Source of the DNA: Nocardia sputorum
GTDB lineage: Bacteria; Actinomycetota; Actinomycetes; Mycobacteriales; Mycobacteriaceae
NCBI RefSeq assembly: GCF_027924405.1
Contig: NZ_AP026978.1
Coordinates: 62,001-126,000 of the forward strand
DNA: 64,000 bases
Direction of reading: 5' to 3'
Part shown: piece after piece, positions 56,356 through 64,000 of the stretch
How the letters are laid out: each line of letters begins with the position of its first letter
Numbering within the stretch: position 1 is the first letter of the stretch
Made by a program: the position numbers and the translations under genes
The notes under the pieces: generated by a model
Told to the model about the DNA's origin: nothing
The model's database searches: none
Seen by the model: only the letters and a program-made list of their open reading frames with translations

Positions 56356-56670
56356 TCAGTTCGCGGGCTTCGCGTCGACGTCGAGCACGACCTCGAACTC
56401 GAGCAGGGACGCACCCGTCGAGACCGGCTTCTGCCGCTCGCCCGCGTGCGCCTCGCGCGCGGGCCCGTCCCGCCAAGCCGCGAAGGATTCTTCCGAATCC
56501 CATTGGGTCACCACGAAATAGCGCTTCTCGCCGGCCACCGGACGCAGCAGCTGGAAGCCGAGGAAGCCGGGGGAATTCTCGACCGCGTGCGCGCGGTGGG
56601 CGAACCGCTTCTCCAGCTCGGGGCCCGCGCCCTCGGGAACCTCGATCGCGTTGATCTTCACAACAGCCAT
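56356..56670 (-). CDS. mhuD: Heme-degrading monooxygenase (MhuD ortholog)
   Basis: 104 residues, over 75% identical by eye to M. tuberculosis MhuD (Rv3592). The heme-site residues are kept: N7 (KINAIEV), W66 (FAAWRDG) and H75 (REAHAGE). MhuD opens heme to release iron with mycobilin products and no CO. ABM-type ferredoxin fold, active as a dimer. Divergent from the alpha/beta hydrolase, as in M. tuberculosis Rv3592-Rv3591c. Confidence 0.93.
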   Translation of the reverse strand: MAVVKINAIEVPEGAGPELEKRFAHRAHAVENSPGFLGFQLLRPVAGEKRYFVVTQWDSEESFAAWRDGPAREAHAGERQKPVSTGASLLEFEVVLDVDAKPAN

Positions 56671-56707
56671 GCGTCCAAGCTAGCGGCTGCTGCCGAGCAG
56701 ACGCTCG

Positions 56708-57475
56708 GTGACTCGTATTGTCGAGACGATGTTGTACGACGAAGGCGGAGCAGGCGCGCCGATCCTGCTGCTGCACGGACTGATGGGCAGCGCGCGCACC
56801 TGGCGCGATCAGCTGGGCTGGCTGCGCGAACACGGCCACGTCTACACCTTCGACGCCGCCGGGCACGGCAGGCCCGCACCCGAGCGACTGACGACCGAGG
56901 CTTTCGTGGCCGACCTCGCCGCGAGCACCGCCGGGATCGCCGAGCCGATGGTGGTGATCGGTCATTCGATGGGCGCGCTGCACGGCTGGGTGTTCGCCGC
57001 GACCCACCCCGAGCGGGTCCGGGCGCTGGTGATCGAGGACATCGCGCCGGACTTCACCGGCCGCACCGCCGCGCACTGGGCGGCCATGATCGAGGCTTGG
57101 CCGCAACCGTTTCCCGACGACGAGGCGGTGCTGTCCTTCTTCGGACCGGTCGCCGGGCGGTACTTCCTGAATTCGTTCGAGCGCGGGCCGGAGGGATACC
57201 GGCTGCACGGTTCGGTCACCACCTTCCGCGATATCTCCGAGGAGTGGGGAACGCGCGACTTCTGGCGGCAATGGCATGCGGTGCGAGTCCCCGCCCTGCT
57301 GCTGGAAGGCGAGCACAGCATCACCCCGCCTGGGCAGATGCGGCAGATGGCCGCCGCCCATCCGGACGCCGACTACGTCCTCGTCCCCGGCGCGGGCCAC
57401 CTCGTGCACGATGACCAACCGGAGCGTTATCGAGCCGAAGTCGAGCGCTTCTTGCGCCGGGTATCGGGCAGTTAG
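56708..57475 (+). CDS. Alpha/beta hydrolase (Rv3591c-like)
   Basis: 255 residues. Oxyanion segment LLLHGLMGSARTW, nucleophile elbow GHSMG, and C-terminal acid and His in LLEGEHSITPP and GAGHLVHDDQ. Substrate unknown. GTG 56708 fits the N-terminus of relatives; an in-frame ATG at 56729 is possible. Ends 37 bp from the convergent mutY. Confidence 0.88.
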   Translation: MTRIVETMLYDEGGAGAPILLLHGLMGSARTWRDQLGWLREHGHVYTFDAAGHGRPAPERLTTEAFVADLAASTAGIAEPMVVIGHSMGALHGWVFAATHPERVRALVIEDIAPDFTGRTAAHWAAMIEAWPQPFPDDEAVLSFFGPVAGRYFLNSFERGPEGYRLHGSVTTFRDISEEWGTRDFWRQWHAVRVPALLLEGEHSITPPGQMRQMAAAHPDADYVLVPGAGHLVHDDQPERYRAEVERFLRRVSGS

Positions 57476-57512
57476 GAACTTCGGCGCTTCCGTCGCGCGG
57501 CCCGATGTCGGT

Positions 57513-58430
57513 TCAGCTGATCGCCCCGGGGTGCCCGCCCTCGCCCGCCAAGGCGAACAAACCATCGGGTGTCTGCTCGATCAGACCGTCCACCAGCAGC
57601 GAATCCAGAGCGCGGTCGCGCTGGCCCGGATCGCGGGTCCACGCCAAATCCAGGCGCACCCGTTCCACCGGACCGCTGGCGTGCCGCAAAACGTCGAGCA
57701 GGCGACCGCGCGCTTGCCGGTCGGTGCCCTCGTACTTCTGAGCGCGGCGGACCACATCGCTCACCGGACGGCCCGCCGCGACCCAGGCGCAGCTCGGCAA
57801 CGGGCAGCGCGAGCAGTCGGGCGTGCGGGCAGTGCACACGGTCGCGCCGAGCTCCATCAGGGCGGCGGAGAACACCGCGGCGCGATCGACCTGGAGCGGC
57901 AGCAGCGCCTCGGTTTCGGGGAGGTCCCGCGACGACGGATTGCCCGCTTCCGCGCGCCCGTGCACCGCCCTGGCAACCACCCGGCGGACATTGGTGTCCA
58001 CCACCGGAACACGCTGACCGTAGGCGAAACAGGCGACGGCGCGCGCGGTGTAGGCACCGATACCGGGCAGCCCGAGCAGCACCTCCACGTCGGCAGGCAC
58101 CTCGTCACCGTGCTCGGCCGCCAATACCCGGGCGCACTCGTGCAGCCGCAGCGCGCGGCGCGGATAGCCGAGCTTGCCCCAGGCGCGCAGCACTTCCGCC
58201 TGCGACGAGGCGGCCATCGCCGAGGGCACCGGCCAGCGCGCCACCCACTCCCGCCAGATCGGTTCCACCCGCGCGACCGGCGTTTGCTGCAGCATGATCT
58301 CGCTCATCAGAATCTGCCACGCGGTGACGCCGGCGCGGCGCCACGGCAGATCGCGCGCGGTCGCTCCGTACCAGTCCAGCAACGTGTCCGCGTCGATGCC
58401 ATTCGGTGCGCCGTTCCGCACTGTCCTCAC
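57513..58430 (-). CDS. mutY: A/G-specific adenine glycosylase
   Basis: 305 residues. SEIMLQQTPVARV and the helix-hairpin-helix LLGLPGIGAYTARAVACFAY with VVDTNVRRV, and the iron-sulfur cysteines in CTARTPDCSRCPLPSC. Removes adenine opposite 8-oxoguanine. The exact start is uncertain: GTG 58430 or GTG 58421. Positioned next to carbonic anhydrase as in M. tuberculosis Rv3589-Rv3588c. Confidence 0.93.
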   Translation of the reverse strand: MRTVRNGAPNGIDADTLLDWYGATARDLPWRRAGVTAWQILMSEIMLQQTPVARVEPIWREWVARWPVPSAMAASSQAEVLRAWGKLGYPRRALRLHECARVLAAEHGDEVPADVEVLLGLPGIGAYTARAVACFAYGQRVPVVDTNVRRVVARAVHGRAEAGNPSSRDLPETEALLPLQVDRAAVFSAALMELGATVCTARTPDCSRCPLPSCAWVAAGRPVSDVVRRAQKYEGTDRQARGRLLDVLRHASGPVERVRLDLAWTRDPGQRDRALDSLLVDGLIEQTPDGLFALAGEGGHPGAIS

Positions 58431-58520
58431 TGTCCCCGTCCTACGGCCGCCAGGCGGTATTTGCCCACCCGTAACCGACCTAACTCGCTGGTAGCGCAAC
58501 CGTCCTGCACAATGGTCGGT

Positions 58521-59144
58521 ATGCCGGATTCCAACCCGATCAGTGCCTGGAAGTCCCTGCGTGAAGGCAACGACCGCTTCGTCAGTGGTGCGCTGCTGCA
58601 TCCTAGCCAGGGTGCCGCGGACCGGGCCAAACTTGTCAGTGGCCAGCATCCGCACGCGATCTTGTTCGGTTGCGGTGACTCACGGGTCGCCGCCGAATTG
58701 ATCTTCGACCAAGGTCTCGGCGACATGTTCGTGGTACGCACCGCGGGCCATGTGGTCGACAGCTCGGTGCTCGGTTCGATCGAGTACGGGGTGCAGGTGC
58801 TCAACGTGCCGCTCATCGTAGTGCTGGGGCACGACAGCTGCGGAGCCGTGAAGGCGACCATCGACGCGCTCGACGGCGGCGAGGTCCCCGGCGGGTTCAT
58901 CCGCAGCGTGGTCGAGCGGGTCACCCCGTCCATCCTGGTCGGACGCCGCGAAGGACTGTCCACCGTCGACGAGATCGAGGCCAGGCACGTGGTGGAGACC
59001 AGCCGCCTGCTCATGCAGCGGTCGATGATCATCTCGCAGGCGGTCGCGACCGGCGCGTGCGCCATCGCCTCCGTGACCTACAAGCTGGCCGAGGGCAAAG
59101 TGCAGCTGCACCGGGTCGTCGGCAACATCGGCGAGGAGGCCTGA
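58521..59144 (+). CDS. Beta-carbonic anhydrase
   Basis: 207 residues. Zinc ligands C51, H104 and C107 with the D53-R55 dyad (LFGCGDSRVAAEL; VLGHDSCGAV). Interconverts CO2 and bicarbonate. Close to mycobacterial CanB (Rv3588c). ATG 58521 gives the conserved start; ATG 58512 is possible. Confidence 0.94.
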   Translation: MPDSNPISAWKSLREGNDRFVSGALLHPSQGAADRAKLVSGQHPHAILFGCGDSRVAAELIFDQGLGDMFVVRTAGHVVDSSVLGSIEYGVQVLNVPLIVVLGHDSCGAVKATIDALDGGEVPGGFIRSVVERVTPSILVGRREGLSTVDEIEARHVVETSRLLMQRSMIISQAVATGACAIASVTYKLAEGKVQLHRVVGNIGEEA

Positions 59145-59181
59145 GGCCGCGATCGGCCCAGCGTGCCGGCGGAATGTACTC

Positions 59182-59203
59182 GCCGCCCGCGGGTGCGGGC
59201 GGC
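59182..59203 (+). terminator. Terminator hairpin after carbonic anhydrase
   Basis: GCCGCCCGC (59182-59190) and GCGGGCGGC (59195-59203), a perfect 9-bp stem with a 4-base loop and no T-run. Confidence 0.55.
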
Positions 59204-59257
59204 CGACACGCCGTGCCCCTGAGACGATGCGCCCGACGATGCCCTTACCGTTGAGGC

Positions 59258-59905
59258 GTGCTGGAACCGAATGGACCGCTGCCACCGGAGATCTACTGGC
59301 GTCGACGCGTGTTCGCCATCGGAATCCTGGTGGTCGCCCTGGCGCTGGTGATCTGGGTCGTGCTCGCCGTCGCGCGCGGCGGCGACTCACCCGGTGACGC
59401 CCGCACCGCCGGGTCCAGCACGGTCACGGCGAAGCCCGCCGACGCCGCGGCCAAGCCGTCGGGCGAGTCCGGCGCGCCGAAGACCTCCGCGGCGGCGAGC
59501 AGCGCCGCGGCGGGGCCATGCCCGGACCAGTCGCTGGCGATCAAGGTGACCGTCGAGCAGCCCACCTACAAGACGGGCGAGCAGCCGGTGTTCGGAATCG
59601 TCATCACCAACATCTCGGCGGTGCCGTGCACCCGCGACATGGGCTCCGGCCTGCAACAGGTTTCGGTGCACACGCTCGACGGCCAGCGGCGCCTGTGGTC
59701 GAGCACCGACTGCTATCCGGACGGGCAGCCCGACGTCCGCACGATGAGCCGCGGTGAACAGGCGGCGTTCACGGTGACCTGGTCGGGCACCACGTCCCAG
59801 CCCAACTGCGCGGGCGAACGCGTCCAGGTTCCCCCGGGGGCGTACAGCGTTGTGGCGCAACTCGGTTCGGTACGCAGCATGGCGGAGCCGTTCAACATCG
59901 CTTGA
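59258..59905 (+). CDS. Membrane-anchored exported protein (Rv3587c-like)
   Basis: 215 residues. One N-terminal helix (VFAIGILVVALALVIWVVLA) after a short cytoplasmic start; an Ala/Ser/Lys linker; then an extracellular beta-rich domain with paired cysteines (GPCPDQ, VPCTRDM, TDCYPDG, PNCAGE). Same place as Rv3587c next to canB. Function unknown. GTG 59258 lies six bases after TACCGT, consistent with a leaderless start. Confidence 0.85.
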   Translation: MLEPNGPLPPEIYWRRRVFAIGILVVALALVIWVVLAVARGGDSPGDARTAGSSTVTAKPADAAAKPSGESGAPKTSAAASSAAAGPCPDQSLAIKVTVEQPTYKTGEQPVFGIVITNISAVPCTRDMGSGLQQVSVHTLDGQRRLWSSTDCYPDGQPDVRTMSRGEQAAFTVTWSGTTSQPNCAGERVQVPPGAYSVVAQLGSVRSMAEPFNIA

Positions 59906-59915
59906 CGAGGAGCGG

Positions 59916-61313
59916 TCAGCTGGCGGCTTCTTCGGGTGCGGCGCGTAGTTTGCGCAGGCCGGCTATGCGGATGGCGGAGCGGAGGTCGGTGACCTCGTAG
60001 ATCTTCATGGTGCTCCGCACCGGCGCGAGGCCGGGCGGCACCAGGGCGGTGGTGAAACCGAGCCGTTCGGCTTCGGCCAGCCGCCGGTTGAGGCCGGTCA
60101 CTTTACGGACCTCGCCCGCGAGCCCGACCTCGCCGAGGATCACCCAGCCCGGCGGGATCGGAACGTCGGACTCGGCACTGGCGATGGCGAGCGCGATGGC
60201 CAGGTCGGCGGACGGCTCGACCAGCCGCATGCCGCCGACCGTCGCGGCGTAGACGTCGCTCTTGCCGAGAAACACCCGGCCCCGGCTCTGCAGGACGGCC
60301 AGCACCATGGCGACCCGGTTGTAGTCCAGGCCGCTCACCGCGCGGCGCGGCTGCGGGATCTCGGTCTTCACGGTCAGGCCCTGCACCTCGCCGACCAGCG
60401 GACGCTTGCCGTCCATCGCGACGGTCACCGCGGTGCCCGGCACGGAATCCGTCCGATGGTGCAGGAACAGTCCGGACGGGTCGTCGACGCAGGCGATGCC
60501 GTCCTCGTGCAACTCGAAGCAGCCCACCTCGTCGGCGCTGCCGAAGCGGTTCTTGATGCCGCGCACCATGCGCAGTGTGGAGTTCTTGTCGCCTTCGAAC
60601 TGCAGGACCACGTCGACCAAGTGCTCGAGCGTGCGCGGGCCCGCGACATTGCCGTCTTTGGTGACGTGCCCGACCAGCAGCACCGCGATCCCGCTCGCCT
60701 TGGCCAGCGAGGTCAGCGCGGCGGTCACCTCGCGGACCTGGGTGACGCCGCCGATCACGCCGTCCACCTCCGGCGCGAGCATCGTCTGCACCGAGTCGAC
60801 CACCAGCAGCGTCGGGCGCACCTGCTCGACATGCCCGAGCACGATCGACAGGTCCGATTCCGCGGCCAGATAGACCCGGTCGTGCACCGCGCCGGTGCGG
60901 TCGGCCCGCAACCGGACCTGCCCCGCCGACTCCTCGGCGGTGACGTACAGCGACTTCTCCTCGCGCTGGGCCGCCCAGCGATGCGCCACCTCGAGCAGCA
61001 GCGTCGACTTGCCCACCCCCGGCTCGCCGGACAGCAACACCACCGATCCGGGCACCACCCCGCCGCCGAGCACCCGGTCCAGCTCGCTGACGCCGGTCGG
61101 CCGCGCTTTGGTGACCTTGGAATCGATCTGCGAGATCGGCGCGGCCGCAGTACTGGGCAACATCGCCTTCCGCCCCGGAGCCCCGACCGCCCCCGCCCCT
61201 GCCACTATCTCGTCGACGGTGCCCCAGGCCCCGCACTCAGGACACTTGCCCACCCACTTGGCGACTTCGTGCGAACAGGCGGAGCACCGAAAGGTCGGCT
61301 TGGTCTTTGCCAC
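59916..61313 (-). CDS. radA: DNA repair protein RadA
   Basis: 465 residues. Four-cysteine zinc finger (CSACSHEVAKWVGKCPEC), RecA-like Walker A GEPGVGKST, the RadA motif KNRFGS, and a C-terminal Lon-protease-like domain (GEVGLAGEVRKVTGLNRRL). Branch migration helicase in recombination. GTG 61313 gives the usual start ahead of the zinc finger. Only 10 bp from the previous gene: disA, normally here in mycobacteria, is absent. Confidence 0.95.
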   Translation of the reverse strand: MAKTKPTFRCSACSHEVAKWVGKCPECGAWGTVDEIVAGAGAVGAPGRKAMLPSTAAAPISQIDSKVTKARPTGVSELDRVLGGGVVPGSVVLLSGEPGVGKSTLLLEVAHRWAAQREEKSLYVTAEESAGQVRLRADRTGAVHDRVYLAAESDLSIVLGHVEQVRPTLLVVDSVQTMLAPEVDGVIGGVTQVREVTAALTSLAKASGIAVLLVGHVTKDGNVAGPRTLEHLVDVVLQFEGDKNSTLRMVRGIKNRFGSADEVGCFELHEDGIACVDDPSGLFLHHRTDSVPGTAVTVAMDGKRPLVGEVQGLTVKTEIPQPRRAVSGLDYNRVAMVLAVLQSRGRVFLGKSDVYAATVGGMRLVEPSADLAIALAIASAESDVPIPPGWVILGEVGLAGEVRKVTGLNRRLAEAERLGFTTALVPPGLAPVRSTMKIYEVTDLRSAIRIAGLRKLRAAPEEAAS

Positions 61314-61373
61314 ACGGGCACCATACGCACCAACCCCGACAGTGTTGGATTTGCCGCGACTGCGTCGCGGCGT

Positions 61374-61468
61374 GTTCGCGGCCCTCTTGTGGCTCGCGTT
61401 TGCGCGACCGCCGCTTGCTCCTTCGTCACCTACGCGACGGCCGCGCAAACGCGAGCCGGGCCGCGAAC
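61374..61468. repeat. Compound inverted repeat, left part of the element
   Basis: GTTCGCGGCCC (61374-61384) pairs with GGGCCGCGAAC (61458-61468), and inside it GCTCGCGTTTGCGCG (61392-61406) pairs perfectly with CGCGCAAACGCGAGC (61442-61456). The left gap is 7 bases, the right gap 1. The 35-base loop is partly self-complementary. Confidence 0.85.
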
Positions 61469-61612
61469 GGCGGATGCTCGGTCTCGCTTCGCTCGGAAGA
61501 CGGGGTCGGGGTGAGCTGGGTGCGTCGGTAGCGAAGCGAACTACAAACGGGTGCGCGGGTTAGCTCGTCGAGCCCTGATTGGCGCAAGTCTTACGAGCGC
61601 CGTTCGCGGACC

Positions 61613-61679
61613 GGTTCGTGTCCGGGTGGGCGAAGCGCATGCGACGCAGTCGCGAGTCTCGCCCGCCCGGACACGAACC
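61613..61679. repeat. 21-bp inverted repeat, right part of the element
   Basis: 61613-61633 and 61659-61679 are complementary with one mismatch in 21 (cores TTCGTGTCCGGG and CCCGGACACGAA). The 25-base loop contains GCGACGCAGTCGC, the reverse complement of GCGACTGCGTCGC at 61356-61368 in the left terminal repeat. Confidence 0.85.
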
Positions 61680-61731
61680 ATCGAGGGGCCGCGAACCCGC
61701 CGCGCCGTAGGCGCGGCAAATCGGATACAGC

Positions 61732-62487
61732 TCAGTGGCCGCCGGAGTGCTCAGCTTCGGCCGGGCCGGACTTGTCGGACTCGTGGCGCTCGGTGTGCTG
61801 GCCCGCGTCGACCGGGACCTGGACCTGGACGGTGCCGTTCTGCTTGAAGTTGAACGAGACGTTGTAGGTCAGGCCGGGGGTGACGTCCCTGGTGAGGCCG
61901 GTGATCTCGATCAGGATCGGATTGGCTTCCGGGTCCTCGGAGGCGGCCGGGGAGCCGTGCTCGCCCGCGCCGTGCGAGTCGGCGGTGGTGGTCGGCGCGG
62001 CGGAACGGGGCGCGGAGGTGGGCGCGGTGGCGCTCGTGGTCGGCGCGGCGCTGGTCGTGGTGGACGCGGCTTCGCGCTTGACCGGGTGATCGGCCGCGAC
62101 GACGGTCTGCTGCGGGGCGAGCTCGACGACGGACTTGCCGGAGGCCGGGGTGATCTTGACGGTGCCGAGGTCGGTGGTGATGCTGGTCAGCTCATCGCGG
62201 ACGGACTCGCCGTTGTTGACGATGGACAACGCGATGAGCGCCTTGCCGCCTTTGGCGTTGTTGTACGCGGTGCCCTCGGTGGGGTACACGATGTGCACGT
62301 TGCGCAGCGCGATGCGGCCGACGTCGGCGTGGTTGCCGTTCACGGCGGCGACCTGCTCCGCGGTCTGCGAGATCTGGCCCGCGCCGCAGCCGGACAGCGC
62401 GATCGCCGCTCCGGCGGCGAGTGCGGCAACCGTCACCATGCGACGTCGCGCCCCCTTCGGGGCGGTCACAGCTTTCAGGGCAGTCAC
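61732..62487 (-). CDS. lpqE: Lipoprotein LpqE
   Basis: 251 residues. Signal peptide with lipobox ALSGC (C34), then a beta-sandwich domain (HADVGRIALRNVHIVYPTEG, LIALSIVNNGESVRDELTSI), a Thr/Ser/Ala-rich linker, and a second strand-rich part (LTYNVSFNF). Surface lipoprotein of the Rv3584 type, function unknown. GTG 62487 follows GGAGGGAC, better than ATG 62502. Divergent from carD. Confidence 0.88.
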   Translation of the reverse strand: MTALKAVTAPKGARRRMVTVAALAAGAAIALSGCGAGQISQTAEQVAAVNGNHADVGRIALRNVHIVYPTEGTAYNNAKGGKALIALSIVNNGESVRDELTSITTDLGTVKITPASGKSVVELAPQQTVVAADHPVKREAASTTTSAAPTTSATAPTSAPRSAAPTTTADSHGAGEHGSPAASEDPEANPILIEITGLTRDVTPGLTYNVSFNFKQNGTVQVQVPVDAGQHTERHESDKSGPAEAEHSGGH

Positions 62488-62862
62488 GGGTTGTCCCTCC
62501 ATGTCGACCGGGCTCTGGCTCCGCGCGGGAGCGTAGTAACTAGGCAGCGTAGTAGTTCCCTCGGCGGACCGGGCGCGGGGGCCGTGTGGAACGCGGACGC
62601 GGCATCGCGCTGCGAATGCGCGGTGTGCGGCGGGCCACAGGACATCCGCGCCGACACTCGGCATGTCGATAACGGTTCGATCGAGCTTCGGAGGTTGCCG
62701 CGAAGGTGCCGGCGCGCGGGAGGCGAGCGGCGCGGAACGAGCCCGAAGATAACCCCTTCTGGCACAACGTAATGCACACCGCCTGGCATCTGTCAAGCCC
62801 CACGGTAGCCTCGTTGTGGCCCTGACCTGCACAGTTGATCGCGCCGTTATCGAGTCGCATGT
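62488..62862. promoter_or_regulatory. Divergent lpqE-carD promoter region
   Basis: About 375 bases with no gene. AGCGTAGTA occurs twice in direct repeat (62530-62538 and 62546-62554), 16 bp apart, about 45-70 bp upstream of lpqE, a possible regulator site. Confidence 0.4.
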
Positions 62863-63384
<522 letters not shown>

Positions 63385-63386
63385 CC

Positions 63387-64000
63387 GTGAACAAACCTGA
63401 CAACGGTGTCCGTTCCACCGACGGACCCGTCGTTGCTCTGGTGCCTGCCGCCGGCCGTGGCGTGCGTCTGGGTGAATCCACACCCAAGGCGTTCGTCCCG
63501 GTCGGCGGCACGCCCATGGTCCGGCTCGCCGTCGAAGGCTTGATCGCCTCCGGCGCGGTCGACCGGATCATCGTGATGGTTCCCACCGAACTCGTCGACA
63601 GCGCCGTTGCCCTGCTGCCGCCCACGAGTTCGGTTCAGGTGGTCGTCGGCGGCGCCGAACGCATCGACTCGGTGCGGGCGGGTATCGCCGCGGCGCCCGA
63701 CGCCGCCTTCTTCCTGGTGCACGACGCCGCCCGAGCCCTCACGCCGCCCGAACTCATCGCGCGGGTCGCGGCGGAATTGCGCGCGGGCCGGCCCGCGGTG
63801 ATTCCCGGGCTCCCGGTGGCCGACACCATCAAGTCCGTCGACGCGGTCGGCGCGGTGACCGGTACCCCCGATCGCGCGTGTTTGCGCGCCATCCAGACGC
63901 CGCAGGGCTTCGCGGCCGATCTCCTCCGCTCTGCCTACGCGCCCGAGGGCATCCAGGCCACCGACGACGCGGGGCTGGTGGAGCGACTCGGCGTCGCGGT
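63387..64000 (+). CDS. ispD: 2-C-methyl-D-erythritol 4-phosphate cytidylyltransferase (C-terminus outside window)
   Basis: 204 residues visible. VALVPAAGRGVRLGESTPKAFVPVGG is the CTP-binding loop with its Lys, and VHDAARALTPPELI and AIQTPQGF are IspD signatures. Makes CDP-methylerythritol in the non-mevalonate isoprenoid pathway. GTG 63387 directly after carD, as in M. tuberculosis; ispF should follow. Confidence 0.94.
   Translation, partial: MNKPDNGVRSTDGPVVALVPAAGRGVRLGESTPKAFVPVGGTPMVRLAVEGLIASGAVDRIIVMVPTELVDSAVALLPPTSSVQVVVGGAERIDSVRAGIAAAPDAAFFLVHDAARALTPPELIARVAAELRAGRPAVIPGLPVADTIKSVDAVGAVTGTPDRACLRAIQTPQGFAADLLRSAYAPEGIQATDDAGLVERLGVA

Larger units (their letters stand above)
61348..61722. 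mobile_element. MITE-like element with 37-bp terminal inverted repeats
   Basis: The ends 61348-61384 and 61686-61722 are inverted repeats identical at 33 of 37 positions, both beginning GATTTGCCGCG and ending GTTCGCGGCCC when read inward. No protein-coding gene lies inside. Two further large hairpins lie within (see below). No clear target-site duplication is visible. Size and structure suggest a non-autonomous mobile or REP-like element between lpqE and radA, though a structured RNA or terminator is possible. Confidence 0.6.

Noticed and set aside
61374..61468. Inverted repeat as a simple terminator of lpqE
   Set aside because: It is about 265 bp past the lpqE stop, is far larger than needed, has no T-run, and shares sequence with the element ends.
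62531..62560. SigH-type promoter (GGAAC ... GTT) on the minus strand for lpqE
   Set aside because: The spacer is only 14 bases, too short for the GGAA-N16-20-GTT pattern.

Overview
The window is high-GC actinobacterial DNA, most likely from Nocardia or a close relative in the Mycobacteriales. The main evidence is gene order. From about 6.8 to 11.8 kb and from 27.3 to 64 kb the genes follow, with inserted blocks, the Mycobacterium tuberculosis region Rv3628 to Rv3582c: ppa, dacB, metalloprotease, tilS, hpt, then ftsH, folE, folP, folB, folK, DUF3180, panC, panD, coaX, lysS, lsr2, clpC1, mhuD, mutY, beta-carbonic anhydrase, radA, lpqE, carD and ispD. Lsr2, CarD, MhuD, an F420-type oxidoreductase and probable leaderless transcripts fit this group.

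Layout. 0-5.3 kb: the N-terminal part of an adenylation-domain synthetase, a SAM-IV riboswitch with a SufS-like PLP enzyme, and small enzymes. 5.4-11.8 kb: crotonase, a tiny secreted protein, pyrophosphatase, then dacB-metalloprotease-tilS-hpt. 11.8-20.4 kb is an accessory island: a three-gene overlapping operon (membrane Ser/Thr kinase, membrane pseudokinase, cyclase-family protein), divergent from an amidase-fold protein that has lost its whole catalytic triad, followed by a LysR regulator. 20.8-27 kb: aldehyde dehydrogenase and SDR facing a PucR regulator, then several DUF genes. 27.3-37.3 kb: ftsH and the compact folate-pantothenate-CoA operon. 37.4-38.6 kb: a cysteine dioxygenase/rhodanese operon behind a leaderless Cys-Cys leader peptide and alternative hairpins, which looks like cysteine-sensing attenuation. 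38.7-46.2 kb: lysS, lsr2, an FHA-HTH protein, a lipase and clpC1 with a ClgR-like site. 46.2-56.2 kb: an accessory stretch with a two-component system divergent from an ABC exporter, a TetR-azoreductase-SMR module with twin operators, OsmC, and a cobalamin riboswitch with cbtBA. 56.3-64 kb: the conserved mhuD-to-ispD block, from which disA is missing beside radA and in which a 375-bp element with 37-bp terminal inverted repeats lies between lpqE and radA.

Most noteworthy are the kinase/pseudokinase/pseudo-amidase island, the cysteine leader, and the 375-bp inverted-repeat element. Several pThr-signalling parts (kinase pair, Thr-rich TxxI/V motifs, FHA-HTH protein) share the window, but nothing in the sequence alone links them. 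All functional statements are from reading sequence by eye; no database search was run.
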